Source: Zoogloea sp. (GTDB taxonomy: Bacteria > Pseudomonadota > Gammaproteobacteria > Burkholderiales > Rhodocyclaceae). Taken from it: a DNA stretch of 56,975 bases. The translations under genes were made by a program, and so were the position numbers. Where the stretch lies: contig JADKKC010000025.1 of assembly GCA_016720685.1 (NCBI GenBank), forward strand, positions 1 through 56,975, in the 5' to 3' direction. Shown here in pieces: positions 36,582 to 46,106 of this stretch; position 1 is the stretch's first letter, and each line of letters opens with the position of its first letter. A model generated the notes under the pieces. It worked only from the letters and a program-made list of their open reading frames with translations, was not told the origin of the DNA and ran no database searches.

Positions 36582-37598
36582 ATGATGTTGTCCCGTTTCA
36601 GCCTCGCCAGCGTCCTGATCGCCCTTTCCGTGGCCGGTTGTGTCACCAAGTCGCCCGCCCCGGTCAGCGAGCGGGTTCGTCCGGGCGCCCCGGCGCAGGC
36701 CGACGCTCCGGCAGAGCCGCCGCGCGTTGCGCGTCCCGGCTATTACATCGTCAAGCCTGGCGACACACTCATCCGCATCGCGCTCGACCAGGGCCAGAGC
36801 TACCGCGACATCGCCACCTGGAGCGGGCTCGAGAACCCCAACCTGATTGAAGTCGGGCAGGAGCTGCGCGTTCGCCCGCCCGAATCCCGGGCCGTTGCGC
36901 GGCCGGTAAATGGCAGCTCGGGCGTCGAAGTGCGCCCGGTGGTGCAGCCCGGCAGCGTGGCGGTTGCGGTGCCGGCCGACGGGCTGCGTCGCGAGCCCAG
37001 GGGCGGCAAGCTGCCGTATTCCGAGCAGGCCTGGGCTCAGGCCCAGAAGCCCGAGGCGCCGGTGGTGGTGGCCAAGGTGGAGCCGAAGCCGGAACTCAAG
37101 CCCGAGCCGAAATCCGAACCCAAGCCCGATGTGAAGCCCGATGCGAAAGCCGACGGCAAGATCGTGGCCAAGCCTGACCCGAAGGCCGAGCCCGTCAAGA
37201 CCGAGCCCGCGAAGCCTGCAAACGGCGACGACAAGATCGAATGGGGCTGGCCGGCTTCCGGCAAGGTCATTGCCGGTTTCAACGAAACCTCCAGCAAGGG
37301 TGTCGATCTCTCCGGCAAGCCGGGCGACCCGGTGCTGGCTGCCGCTGGCGGCAAGGTTGTTTATGCCGGTACGGGTTTGCGCGGATATGGCAAACTCGTG
37401 ATCGTCAAACACGACAACAGTTTTCTCAGTGCATACGCTCACAACCAGAGCCTGCTGGTCAGGGAAGGCCAGGCGGTGAGCAAGGGCCAGAAGATCGCCG
37501 AGCTGGGCGATACGGACAGTGACCGCCCCAAGTTGCACTTCGAGATTCGCAGACAGGGCAAGCCGGTCGATCCGGGCAAGTATCTGCCGTCCCGCTGA
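36582..37598 (+). CDS. nlpD: LysM/LytM lipoprotein, amidase activator NlpD
   Basis: 338 residues. A lipobox (SVAGC, Cys at about 20) anchors it in the outer membrane. A LysM domain (YYIVKPGDTLIRIALDQGQS) binds peptidoglycan. A long Lys/Pro/Glu linker (KPEPKSEPKPDVKPDAKADG) precedes the LytM/M23 domain. The first zinc-ligand position is degenerate (SSKGVDLSG has no His), while YAHN and LHFEIR keep theirs. This fits NlpD as an inactive LytM protein that activates the amidase AmiC for cell separation. rpoS follows after 148 bases. Confidence 0.95.
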   Translation: MMLSRFSLASVLIALSVAGCVTKSPAPVSERVRPGAPAQADAPAEPPRVARPGYYIVKPGDTLIRIALDQGQSYRDIATWSGLENPNLIEVGQELRVRPPESRAVARPVNGSSGVEVRPVVQPGSVAVAVPADGLRREPRGGKLPYSEQAWAQAQKPEAPVVVAKVEPKPELKPEPKSEPKPDVKPDAKADGKIVAKPDPKAEPVKTEPAKPANGDDKIEWGWPASGKVIAGFNETSSKGVDLSGKPGDPVLAAAGGKVVYAGTGLRGYGKLVIVKHDNSFLSAYAHNQSLLVREGQAVSKGQKIAELGDTDSDRPKLHFEIRRQGKPVDPGKYLPSR

Positions 37599-37639
37599 GT
37601 TTTGGGGGCGGATGATGCGGTGCGGTGTTGGAATAAAAT

Positions 37640-37700
37640 CAGTAACACACCGGACACCCCGTGGTAGGGGGTGATGAGTAAAGTCCGGAAAGGCGCGGTG
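37640..37700 (+). promoter_or_regulatory. Structured rpoS leader
   Basis: CCGGAC (37650-37655) pairs with GTCCGG (37683-37688). Inside, ACCCC (37656-37660) pairs with GGGGT (37668-37672) around a short loop, leaving about ten unpaired bases on the 3' side. A possible -10, TAAAAT (37634-37639), sits just upstream. The structure lies about 60 bases before the rpoS ATG and could affect rpoS translation or be a small regulatory element. Confidence 0.45.
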
Positions 37701-37746
37701 CCTTACCGGCCCGCCTGTATTGTTCCGATAACGCAGAGAGGGCTTC

Positions 37747-38682
37747 ATGTACGAACCGGCAGCGCCTGAAGAACTGGATAGCACCGAACCGGACCTGCCC
37801 CCGGAGGTCGAGGTTTTCCTCGAAGCGCCGGCACCCTCGGTCGATTCCGACTTTCTCGGTGATGTCACCCAGCTTTATCTGAACGAAATCGGCGCCAACC
37901 CGCTGCTGACCGCCGAAGAAGAGCTGGCCCTGTCACGCAAGGTTCGCGAAGGCAATTTTGCGGCGCGCCAGAAGATGATCGAGCGCAACCTGCGCCTCGT
38001 CGTCAATATTGCCAAGCATTATCTCAATCGTGGCATACCGCTTCTCGACCTCGTCGAGGAGGGCAATCTGGGTCTGATCCACGCCCTCGAAAAGTTCGAT
38101 CCGGAACGCGGCTTCCGTTTTTCCACCTATGCCACATGGTGGATTCGCCAGAATATCGAGCGGGCGATCATGAACCAGTCGCGCACCATCCGCCTGCCGG
38201 TGCACGTGGTGAAGGAGCTCAACCAGGTGCTGCGCTGTCAGCGTCAGCTTGAAGCTGCCAGCAACGGCGATACCAGCATCGAAGACGTGGCCCGCCGGCT
38301 GAATCGTTCGGTGGCCGATGTGCGTGCCATTCTCGCCCTCAACGAGCACACCGCGTCCCTCGACGCGCCGCTGGATATCGATCCCAGCCTGTCCATCGGC
38401 GAATCCCTTGCCGATGATTCCGCCGATGCGCCCGATGTCCAGATCCACGATCTCGAAGTGGGTAACCTGGTGCGGGACTGGATCAACCAGCTAAACGAAA
38501 AGCAGCGCATGGTCATCCGCCATCGCTACGGCATCGACGAGTGCGAAGTGCAGACCCTTGAGGAGCTGGCCGACAGCCTCGAGCTGACCCGCGAACGGGT
38601 CCGTCAGATCCAGCTCGAAGCCCTTGGTCAGTTGCGCCGCATCATCAAGCGGCGGGGCGTGTCGAAGGATGTCCTGCTGTAG
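37747..38682 (+). CDS. rpoS: RNA polymerase sigma factor RpoS (sigma-38)
   Basis: 311 residues. Master regulator of stationary phase and general stress. Region 1.2 contains DVTQLYLNEIGANPLLTAEE. Region 2 has NLRLVVNIAKHYLNRGIPLL and the -10-recognition FSTYATWWIRQNIERAIMNQ. Region 3 includes LPVHVVKELNQVLR, and region 4 the DNA-binding LEELADSLELTRERVRQIQL. The full set and length, plus the surE-pcm-nlpD context, distinguish it from RpoD and RpoH. Confidence 0.97.
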   Translation: MYEPAAPEELDSTEPDLPPEVEVFLEAPAPSVDSDFLGDVTQLYLNEIGANPLLTAEEELALSRKVREGNFAARQKMIERNLRLVVNIAKHYLNRGIPLLDLVEEGNLGLIHALEKFDPERGFRFSTYATWWIRQNIERAIMNQSRTIRLPVHVVKELNQVLRCQRQLEAASNGDTSIEDVARRLNRSVADVRAILALNEHTASLDAPLDIDPSLSIGESLADDSADAPDVQIHDLEVGNLVRDWINQLNEKQRMVIRHRYGIDECEVQTLEELADSLELTRERVRQIQLEALGQLRRIIKRRGVSKDVLL

Positions 38683-38725
38683 CTCGCCGTCGCCCGCTCC
38701 AACAAATTCCCCCGGAAGTCATCCC

Positions 38726-39076
38726 ATGAGCGAAACCGTTCGCGTGTATCACAACGCCCGTTGCAGCAAGAGCCGCAGCGCCTGTCAGTTGCTGGAGGGC
38801 AGGGGCGTGACGCTGGAAATCATCGAATACCTCAAGACCCCTCCGAGCCGGGATGAGCTGGCCGATGTGCTGAGAAAGCTGCGCATGCGTGCCGCTGACA
38901 TCGTCCGCAAGGGCGAGGATGTTTTCAAATCCGACTACGCGGGCCGCGAACTCAGCGAGGACGAATGGCTGGATGCGCTGGTGGCGCACCCCATCCTGAT
39001 CGAGCGGCCGATTGTCGTTCGTGGCGAGCGGGCGGTGATTGGTCGCCCGCCCGAAAAGGTGCTGGGACTCTTCTAG
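38726..39076 (+). CDS. ArsC family protein (arsenate reductase-like)
   Basis: 116 residues with a thioredoxin-like fold. The active-site cysteine is in YHNARCSKSRSACQLL, and a typical basic residue pattern appears in LIERPIVVRGERAVIGRPPE. Related to glutaredoxin-dependent arsenate reductase ArsC and to YffB/Spx-like proteins; no arsR or arsB genes are near, so arsenate reduction as the real role is uncertain. Its stop overlaps the stop of the convergent mltB. Confidence 0.88.
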   Translation: MSETVRVYHNARCSKSRSACQLLEGRGVTLEIIEYLKTPPSRDELADVLRKLRMRAADIVRKGEDVFKSDYAGRELSEDEWLDALVAHPILIERPIVVRGERAVIGRPPEKVLGLF

Positions 39077-40101
39077 CGCCTCGCCGAGGCCGCCGCCCTG
39101 GCGGCCTTTACCGCTTCACCCAGCTGGAACACCGACATGGCGTAGAAGCTGCTGCGGTTGTAGCGGGTGATCACGTAGAAGTTCTGGTAACCAAGCCAGT
39201 ATTCGCTGTCTTCGCCGGGTGTGACCAGTTCGATGAAGGCCGCCTTGCCGGCGGGTTCGGTGCCGTCGGCGGCCTTTACGCCGTGGCTGGCCAGGCTGGC
39301 AGTGTCGAAGTTCGGATTGATGTCGTTGGCGATCAGCGGTGGCAGATCGGCATCGGTGCCGATGCTGGCGAGCTTCGTCACCGGGGCGCCGGCTTCCCAT
39401 CCGTGCATCTGCATGTAGCGGGCGACGCTCCCGATGGCGTCCTTCGGGCTGTTCAACAGGTCGATCTGGCCGTCGCCGTCAAAATCGACCGCGTAGTTAC
39501 GCACGCTGCTGGGCAAAAACTGGGGCAGGCCGAGCGCACCGGCGTAGGAGCCCTGGTAGTTCAGCGGATCGCGGTGCTGTTCACGGGCCATCAGCAGCAG
39601 GTTTTCCAGCTCGCCGCGAAAGAGTTCGGCCCGCCTGGGGTAATCGAAGGCGAGCGTGGCCAGCGCGGAAACCGCCGAGAAATTGCCGGTGTTGCGTCCG
39701 TAGATGGTTTCGACGCCGATGATTCCGACGATGATTTCTTCCGGCACGCCGTATTTTTCGCTGGCCGCCCGGATCGTGTCCTGGTGACGATCCCAGAACG
39801 CCACGCCGGCCTTGATGCGTACAGGTTCGATGAAACGGCCGCGATAGCGCTGCCAAGAGCGCACGCCGACGGGGTCTTTGGGCGGCGAGATGTATTTGAT
39901 CACCGACGGCAGGTATTCGGCGCGGCGGAAGATGAAGGTCAGGGCGTCCTTGTCGAAGCCGTGCTTTTGCTGCATTTCCTCGATGAACAACTGGGCCTCC
40001 GGTCGGTCGGCGTAGCGTTGGGCCGCGTGGCTGGCGGTGGTTGCGAGCAGGCCGGCGAACAGGGAGAGCGTGAGGCGCAGGCGGGGTGAGGCGGTTTTCA
40101 T
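39073..40101 (-). CDS. mltB: Lytic murein transglycosylase B
   Basis: 342 residues. Cuts glycan strands to 1,6-anhydromuropeptides. The signal peptide (about 1-26, ending SHAAQ) shows no lipobox Cys, so it may be soluble in the periplasm. Catalytic Glu in GIIGVETIYGRNTG; further motifs GALGLPQFLPSSVRNYAVDF and DLLNSPKDAIGSVARYMQMH. The C-terminal extension is of the usual MltB type. The start overlaps the tgpA stop (ATGA), tying it to the moxR-DUF58-tgpA operon. Confidence 0.95.
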   Translation of the reverse strand: MKTASPRLRLTLSLFAGLLATTASHAAQRYADRPEAQLFIEEMQQKHGFDKDALTFIFRRAEYLPSVIKYISPPKDPVGVRSWQRYRGRFIEPVRIKAGVAFWDRHQDTIRAASEKYGVPEEIIVGIIGVETIYGRNTGNFSAVSALATLAFDYPRRAELFRGELENLLLMAREQHRDPLNYQGSYAGALGLPQFLPSSVRNYAVDFDGDGQIDLLNSPKDAIGSVARYMQMHGWEAGAPVTKLASIGTDADLPPLIANDINPNFDTASLASHGVKAADGTEPAGKAAFIELVTPGEDSEYWLGYQNFYVITRYNRSSFYAMSVFQLGEAVKAARAAASARR

Positions 40102-42035
40102 CGGGGACGGAAATTCTTGATGGAGTGGTGGAAGCGTCGGCTTTGAAGCGGGTCGGCGGTGGCCGGGCCGTAGCGCAGGCGGGCGTAGTCGGTGGCGAGG
40201 GCGGTGAGTGTTTCGGCCAGGTCGGGACGTTGGCGGGCGAGGCGGTGCGCGTAATCGAGCGGCCCTTCCCAGGCGTCGCGGGGCAAACCGATGCTGGCGA
40301 GGCGCCGGCAAAGCAGGGCCCAGCTGCGATCGATGGCGTCGGCCGAACTGCGCCTGCGCAGCGCCCAGAGGGTGAGCGCGCCCATCACGATGAGGCTGCC
40401 TCCGCCCATGAGCGCGGTGAGGGTTTGCCAGTCGGGTTGGCCAAAACCGAGGCCGCCGAGCAACTCTTTTTGGCGCGCGGGATTGTACCCGAGAACCCAT
40501 TGGTTCCAGCTGTTGTTGAGGGCGTCGAGACGGTTGCGCAGGCCGTGCAGCCAGGCCAGGTCGGCCCTCAGCATGAATGGCAGGCGGGTGCTGTCGGGCA
40601 GGGCCGCGGCGAGACCGTTTTCGATGCGCTGCGGGGCGCTGGCCGCCGTGGGGTCGATGCGAATCCAGCCACGTCCGGGGAGCCAGGCTTCGGTCCAGGC
40701 GTGGGCGTCGGATTGGCGGATGATGAGGGTGCCGTCCACCGGGTTGATCTCGCCGCCCTGGTAGCCCGTTACGACCCGGGCCGGGATGCCGGCGGCGCGT
40801 AGCGTAACAACGAATGCTGCGGCGAAGTGTTCGCAAAAGCCCTGTTTTGTGTCGAACAGGAAGCTATCCACGTCGTCGCGGCCAAGAGGCAAGGGCTCGA
40901 GGGTGTAGTTGAGCCGGCTCTGGCGGAAGTGGGCGATGGCGAGATCTGGAATATCCGCCGGGTTTTTTGCCTCGGCGCGCAGGCGCTGGCCCAGTTCGCG
41001 GGTGCGCGGATTGAAGCCCGGCGGCAACGCAAGCGCCGCGCGCAGGTTGAATGCGGTTTCCTCCACGCCAACCGGCGTGTGCGGATAGGACAGCAGCGTG
41101 ACACGCTGGCGGTTTTGCACCGGCTCGCGGGCAAGCAGCTGGTAGTCGTCGGTAAAGCGCAGGCCGGGTGTGGCCGCGGGAAAGTCCAGCGCCAGCAGCC
41201 AGTGATTGTTGTGGGCTTCGAGGGTCAGCGTGTAGGGGTAGGCGATGCCCTGCGGGCGGTAGGCGGGCTGCTCGCTGCTGCGCAGCGGGCCGCTGCGCCA
41301 GGTGTGGCCGTCGAAGCGGGTCAGTACCGGTCCGCGCCAGTAGCGCTCGGCGGGGGGCGGTGGATCGCCTTCGAAGCGGGCCCGGAAGGCGATGGCGCCG
41401 GATTCGCCGAGCCGGGCAAAATCGCCCGGCGCCATGCTGTCGGAAAGGCCTCCAACCCGGTTGTAGGCATCCGCCGGCAAACCCCACAGCGGCCCCTGCA
41501 CCCGCGGGAACAGCACGAACAGCACGAGCATCAGCGGCAGACCCTGCAGTATCAGCCGGGCAGCCGCAAGGGCACGGGCCCTGGGCGGCTCGGCGAAGCC
41601 CTGCAGCGCCAGCAGGCTGGCGACGGTGGTGATTGCGCCGATGAAGGCCAGTGCCGCGACAGCCATGTTCTGCTGGTAGAGAAATTGCCCAAGTTGCATG
41701 AAGAAGCACAGCAGCACCACGGCCCTGCCATCCCGGACGCTGCGGGTTTCCAGTAACTTGAGGCTGAGCAGTCCGGCCAGCAGCGCGATGCCGGGCTCCT
41801 TGCCGAAAAGGTGGTGAAACTCGACAAGCACGATCGCAATGATGGTGGCCGCCAGCACCATCAGCAGGGCGCGGTGGGGCAGCGCCCTGTCGCCATGGAC
41901 AAGAATGCCGCGCCACGCGAGCAGCAGCGCGCAGATTGCGGAGAGGGCCAGTGGCAGGTGAGGCGTATGGGGCGCGAGGGTGATTGCCGCGCTGGCCATC
42001 AGCCAGCCGGCCTGATCAGGGCGCAGGCTGCTCAT
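40098..42035 (-). CDS. TgpA-like membrane transglutaminase
   Basis: 645 residues. About seven N-terminal membrane helices (about 10-190) precede a periplasmic transglutaminase-like domain: the catalytic Cys in DTKQGFCEHFAAAFVVTLRA, His in RQSDAHAWTEAWLPG and Asp in WIRIDPTAA. One more helix follows (about 545-565), then a cytoplasmic DUF4129-like tail. Family members such as Pseudomonas TgpA are essential envelope proteins of unknown substrate. The operon with DUF58 and MoxR is conserved. ATG 42035 overlaps DUF58 by 20 bases. Confidence 0.93.
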   Translation of the reverse strand: MSSLRPDQAGWLMASAAITLAPHTPHLPLALSAICALLLAWRGILVHGDRALPHRALLMVLAATIIAIVLVEFHHLFGKEPGIALLAGLLSLKLLETRSVRDGRAVVLLCFFMQLGQFLYQQNMAVAALAFIGAITTVASLLALQGFAEPPRARALAAARLILQGLPLMLVLFVLFPRVQGPLWGLPADAYNRVGGLSDSMAPGDFARLGESGAIAFRARFEGDPPPPAERYWRGPVLTRFDGHTWRSGPLRSSEQPAYRPQGIAYPYTLTLEAHNNHWLLALDFPAATPGLRFTDDYQLLAREPVQNRQRVTLLSYPHTPVGVEETAFNLRAALALPPGFNPRTRELGQRLRAEAKNPADIPDLAIAHFRQSRLNYTLEPLPLGRDDVDSFLFDTKQGFCEHFAAAFVVTLRAAGIPARVVTGYQGGEINPVDGTLIIRQSDAHAWTEAWLPGRGWIRIDPTAASAPQRIENGLAAALPDSTRLPFMLRADLAWLHGLRNRLDALNNSWNQWVLGYNPARQKELLGGLGFGQPDWQTLTALMGGGSLIVMGALTLWALRRRSSADAIDRSWALLCRRLASIGLPRDAWEGPLDYAHRLARQRPDLAETLTALATDYARLRYGPATADPLQSRRFHHSIKNFRPR

Positions 42036-43001
42036 CAGAGGCTCCGAACAGGGCGAGGGCGCTGAGACAGGCGTGGCGGTGGGCGGCTCCGCGGGCCGGG
42101 TGGAATTCCGTGCCGGGCAGGCGCAGGCCGTAATCGACGCCGCTTGCGTCGGCGTCGACGACCCAGCGGGCAAGTCGTGACAAACGGGCGTCCAGGCCGA
42201 GGTTCGTCGGCAGTCCCTGCCAGTCGAGCCACACCGATTGACTGCCGGCCCCGGCAAATTGCTTGGTGCGCCATGGCCCGCCACGGGCGACGCTCTTCCA
42301 GGCTACGTGGCGCGGCGAGTCGGCCGGCTGGTGGTGGCGCAGGCCGGCGAAATCGTCCTGCCCGTGGCCGTGCGCGCCCGGGCCCGGCCGAGTGTCGTCG
42401 CCGAAGGGCAGCGGCGGCGCATCGGCTTCGGGGGCCGGATAGACGAGGCAGCGCAAGTCCGGCTGAAACAGGCTCCAGGCGCGGATCAGCCCCAGCGGAT
42501 GGCGGGTTTCGAGGCTGAGCCGTGGAAGTCTCAGCCAGCCGCGGGCGGTGGCGGGAATGATGATTTCCTGCGTGCTTGTGCTCTCGGGCAGGAGGCTGAA
42601 CGGTGGCGCGCGCAGGGTTGGCGAACGGGTGGGAAAGAGCTCGAGGCCGAGGCGCGGGCGCAGGCTGGCGTTGTGCAGCAGAATGCTGAAGTGCGCCGGG
42701 CTGCCGCAGAAAACGGCTTCGCTGCGACCCGGCGAAATCGCAAGATCCACAAGATTGCGAAAGGCGTGGTGGATGCTGATCCACGCCACGCTGCCGATCA
42801 GGAAGGTGAGACCGAAGCCGAGGCTCAGGGCGTAGTTGATCGAGGCCAGCAGCATCACCAGCAGCGTGAGGCCCAGTGCCAGTCCGAAGCCGGTGGGCAG
42901 CACGAAAATGCGTCTTTGCCCCAGACGGATCGGCGCGGGCTCGGGGCCGCCGACGCGGAACAGCCAGCGCTGCAAGCGCGAGCGGATGCCGGCCCGCGTC
43001 A

Positions 43002-43002
<1 letters not shown>
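42016..43002 (-). CDS. DUF58 domain protein
   Basis: 328 residues. Two membrane helices near the N-terminus (about 33-78, VLPTGFGLALGLTLLVMLLA and LGFGLTFLIGSVAWIS). They are followed by a domain containing RHPLGLIRAWSLFQPDLRCL, a DUF58 hallmark, and PRHVAWKSVARGGPW. DUF58 proteins are thought to assemble with MoxR AAA ATPases, resembling VWA partners. The start overlaps the moxR stop. Confidence 0.92.
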
Positions 43003-43919
<917 letters not shown>

Positions 43920-44097
43920 GGCACGGGCTTTTTTCAAGGGCAGGTTAAGTGGATAATGATTCCACAACAGCATGTCAGGGGCCGGTTTCCCGGCGAGCCT
44001 CCAGATGCATGGAGTCTGCGCAGGTTATTGGGTTCGCCTGGCAATGTGACAATCGACGCGCAAAAACGACGTATCGTGAGAGGGTAGGGGAGAGTTT

Positions 44098-45024
44098 ATG
44101 ACGAGTACTGCATTCATCACACACCGTGACTGCTGGCTGCACAACATGGGCGCGCATCACCCGGAATCGCCCGAAAGGCTTGCAGCGATCAATGATCGTT
44201 TGATCGCTGCGGGGCTTGATATGTATCTTTCGTTCCACGACGCGCCGCTGGCAACGGTCGACCAGGTTGCCCGTGCTCACCCCCGCGAGCACGTCGAGGA
44301 GCTTCTTGCCAGTGTGCCCGAGCATGGTATCCGCCACCTCGATCCGGACACTGCGGTCTGCCCGAGTTCGATGAAGGCGGCTCTCCGCTCTGCCGGGGCC
44401 GGCATCCTCGCAACCGATCTGGTGATGTCGGGAGAGGTCGAGAATGCCTTCTGCGCCATCCGCCCGCCCGGCCACCATGCCGAGGCTGCCAAGGCAATGG
44501 GCTTCTGCTTTTTCAATAACGTGGCGGTTGCGGCCCGCCATGCCCTCGAAGAGCACGGACTCAAGCGCGTCGCGATCGTCGATTTCGATGTTCACCACGG
44601 CAACGGTACCGAGGACATCTTCAAGGAGGATCCCCGCGTGCTGATGGTCAGCATCTTCCAGCATCCGTTCTATCCGTACAGCGGCGCTGACAACCCGGCA
44701 CCCAACATGGTCAACGTGCCGATCAAGGCCTGCTCGCGGGGTGACGTTTTCCGCGAGATCGTCACGGACATCTGGATGCCGGCCCTGCGCAATCACAAGC
44801 CGGAAATGATCTTCATCTCCGCCGGCTTCGATGCGCACTACGAAGACGACATGGGCTCGCTGGGTCTCGTCGAGGCCGATTACATGTGGGTCACCGAGCA
44901 ACTCAAGAAGGTGGCGGCCGAATCGTCCGGCCGGCGCATCGTGTCGATGCTCGAAGGCGGTTACTCGCTATCGTCTCTCGCGCGCAGCGTCGTGGCCCAT
45001 ATCAAGACCCTGGCAGATCTCTGA
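44098..45024 (+). CDS. Histone deacetylase superfamily protein
   Basis: 308 residues. Zinc-dependent deacetylase fold. Active-site residues are present: the His pair in AIRPPGHHAEAAKAMGFCFF, zinc ligands in VAIVDFDVHHGNGTEDIF and SAGFDAHYEDDMG, and the tyrosine-region GGYSLSSLA near the end. Bacterial relatives include acetylpolyamine amidohydrolases and acetoin-utilisation-type proteins; the substrate here is not known. It is likely a single-gene transcript. Confidence 0.94.
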   Translation: MTSTAFITHRDCWLHNMGAHHPESPERLAAINDRLIAAGLDMYLSFHDAPLATVDQVARAHPREHVEELLASVPEHGIRHLDPDTAVCPSSMKAALRSAGAGILATDLVMSGEVENAFCAIRPPGHHAEAAKAMGFCFFNNVAVAARHALEEHGLKRVAIVDFDVHHGNGTEDIFKEDPRVLMVSIFQHPFYPYSGADNPAPNMVNVPIKACSRGDVFREIVTDIWMPALRNHKPEMIFISAGFDAHYEDDMGSLGLVEADYMWVTEQLKKVAAESSGRRIVSMLEGGYSLSSLARSVVAHIKTLADL

Positions 45025-45147
45025 TTTGTTTGCGGCCGGCTCCACGTTCGTGGTGCCGGTGCCTTCTTTGGCACCCGTTTGTGCCATCTTCCTCCGGCTT
45101 TTCGTAACGGCACTTTGCATCCGTCTAGCCTTGCGGAAGTGATTGGG

Positions 45148-45153
45148 TACAAT
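45148..45153 (+). promoter_or_regulatory. Possible dapA promoter (-10 TACAAT)
   Basis: TACAAT in GGGTACAATAGC, 31 bases before the dapA ATG. The -35 is not clear: TTGCGG at 45131 is too close. Confidence 0.45.
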
Positions 45154-45183
45154 AGCCATCTTTACCTCTTTTCCCGACAGCCC

Positions 45184-46062
45184 ATGATTACCGGTTCGAT
45201 TGTCGCCATCGTCACGCCGATGCACGAGGATGGCAGCCTGGATATTGCCCGTTTCCGCAGCCTGATCGATTTCCACATCAAGGAAGGCACCGACGGCATC
45301 GTCGTTGTCGGTACTACCGGCGAGTCCCCGACGGTTAACGTGGAAGAACACTGCGAACTCATCCGCGTCGCTGTCGAGCACTCCGCGGGGCGTACGCCCA
45401 TCATCGCCGGAACCGGCGCCAACTCGACGCGCGAAGCGGTCGAACTGACCGAGTTTTCCCGCCAGGCCGGCGCCGTCGCCGGGTTGTCCGTGGTGCCCTA
45501 CTACAACCGGCCGACCCAGGAAGGCATGTACCAGCACTTCCGCACGATCGCCGAGGCCAGCCCGCTGCCGATGATCCTGTACAACGTGCCGGGTCGCACC
45601 GTTGCAGATTTGTCCAACGACACCGCCCTGCGCCTGGCCGAGGTTCCCAATATCATCGGCATCAAGGACGCCACGGGGAGCATCGATCGCGCCTGCGACC
45701 TGATCGCCCGTGCGCCGAAGGATTTCGCGCTCTATACCGGCGACGACATGACCGCGATGGCCTTCATGCTGCTGGGTGGTCACGGAACCATCTCGGTTAC
45801 CGCCAACGTGGCTCCGCGTCTGATGCACGAGATGTGCGTCGCCGCCATCAATTGTGACGGCCCGCGTGCCCGCGAGCTCAACGCAAAGCTGGTCGGCCTG
45901 CATCGCGATCTGTTCTGCGAAGCCAATCCAATCCCGGTGAAGTGGGCCGTCGAGCAGATGGGCCTCATCGGCAGCACCATCCGCCTGCCCCTCACGCGTC
46001 TTTCCGAGTCTTTCCACGTACGCGTTCGCGCGGCCGTGCGTCAGGCCGGAGTCGAAATTTGA
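45184..46062 (+). CDS. dapA: 4-hydroxy-tetrahydrodipicolinate synthase
   Basis: 292 residues. Condenses pyruvate with aspartate semialdehyde in lysine/diaminopimelate synthesis. TIM-barrel motifs: GSIVAIVTPMHEDGSLD, the substrate-binding VVGTTGESPTV, tyrosine in MILYNVPGRTV, and the Schiff-base lysine in IIGIKDATGSIDR. Full length. The ATG at 45184 was chosen over a longer upstream frame that lacks family similarity. bamC follows after 44 bases, as in many beta- and gammaproteobacteria. Confidence 0.97.
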   Translation: MITGSIVAIVTPMHEDGSLDIARFRSLIDFHIKEGTDGIVVVGTTGESPTVNVEEHCELIRVAVEHSAGRTPIIAGTGANSTREAVELTEFSRQAGAVAGLSVVPYYNRPTQEGMYQHFRTIAEASPLPMILYNVPGRTVADLSNDTALRLAEVPNIIGIKDATGSIDRACDLIARAPKDFALYTGDDMTAMAFMLLGGHGTISVTANVAPRLMHEMCVAAINCDGPRARELNAKLVGLHRDLFCEANPIPVKWAVEQMGLIGSTIRLPLTRLSESFHVRVRAAVRQAGVEI

Positions 46063-46106
46063 ATCTCTTGCCGTTGAGCGAGTCTTTCCCAACCCGAGGG
46101 TTACGC

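Noticed and set aside
37678..37690. RNase P RNA-like string (AGTAAAGTCCGGA) in the rpoS leader
   Set aside because: Only a short resemblance to the P4 region; no room for the rest of RNase P RNA between nlpD and rpoS.
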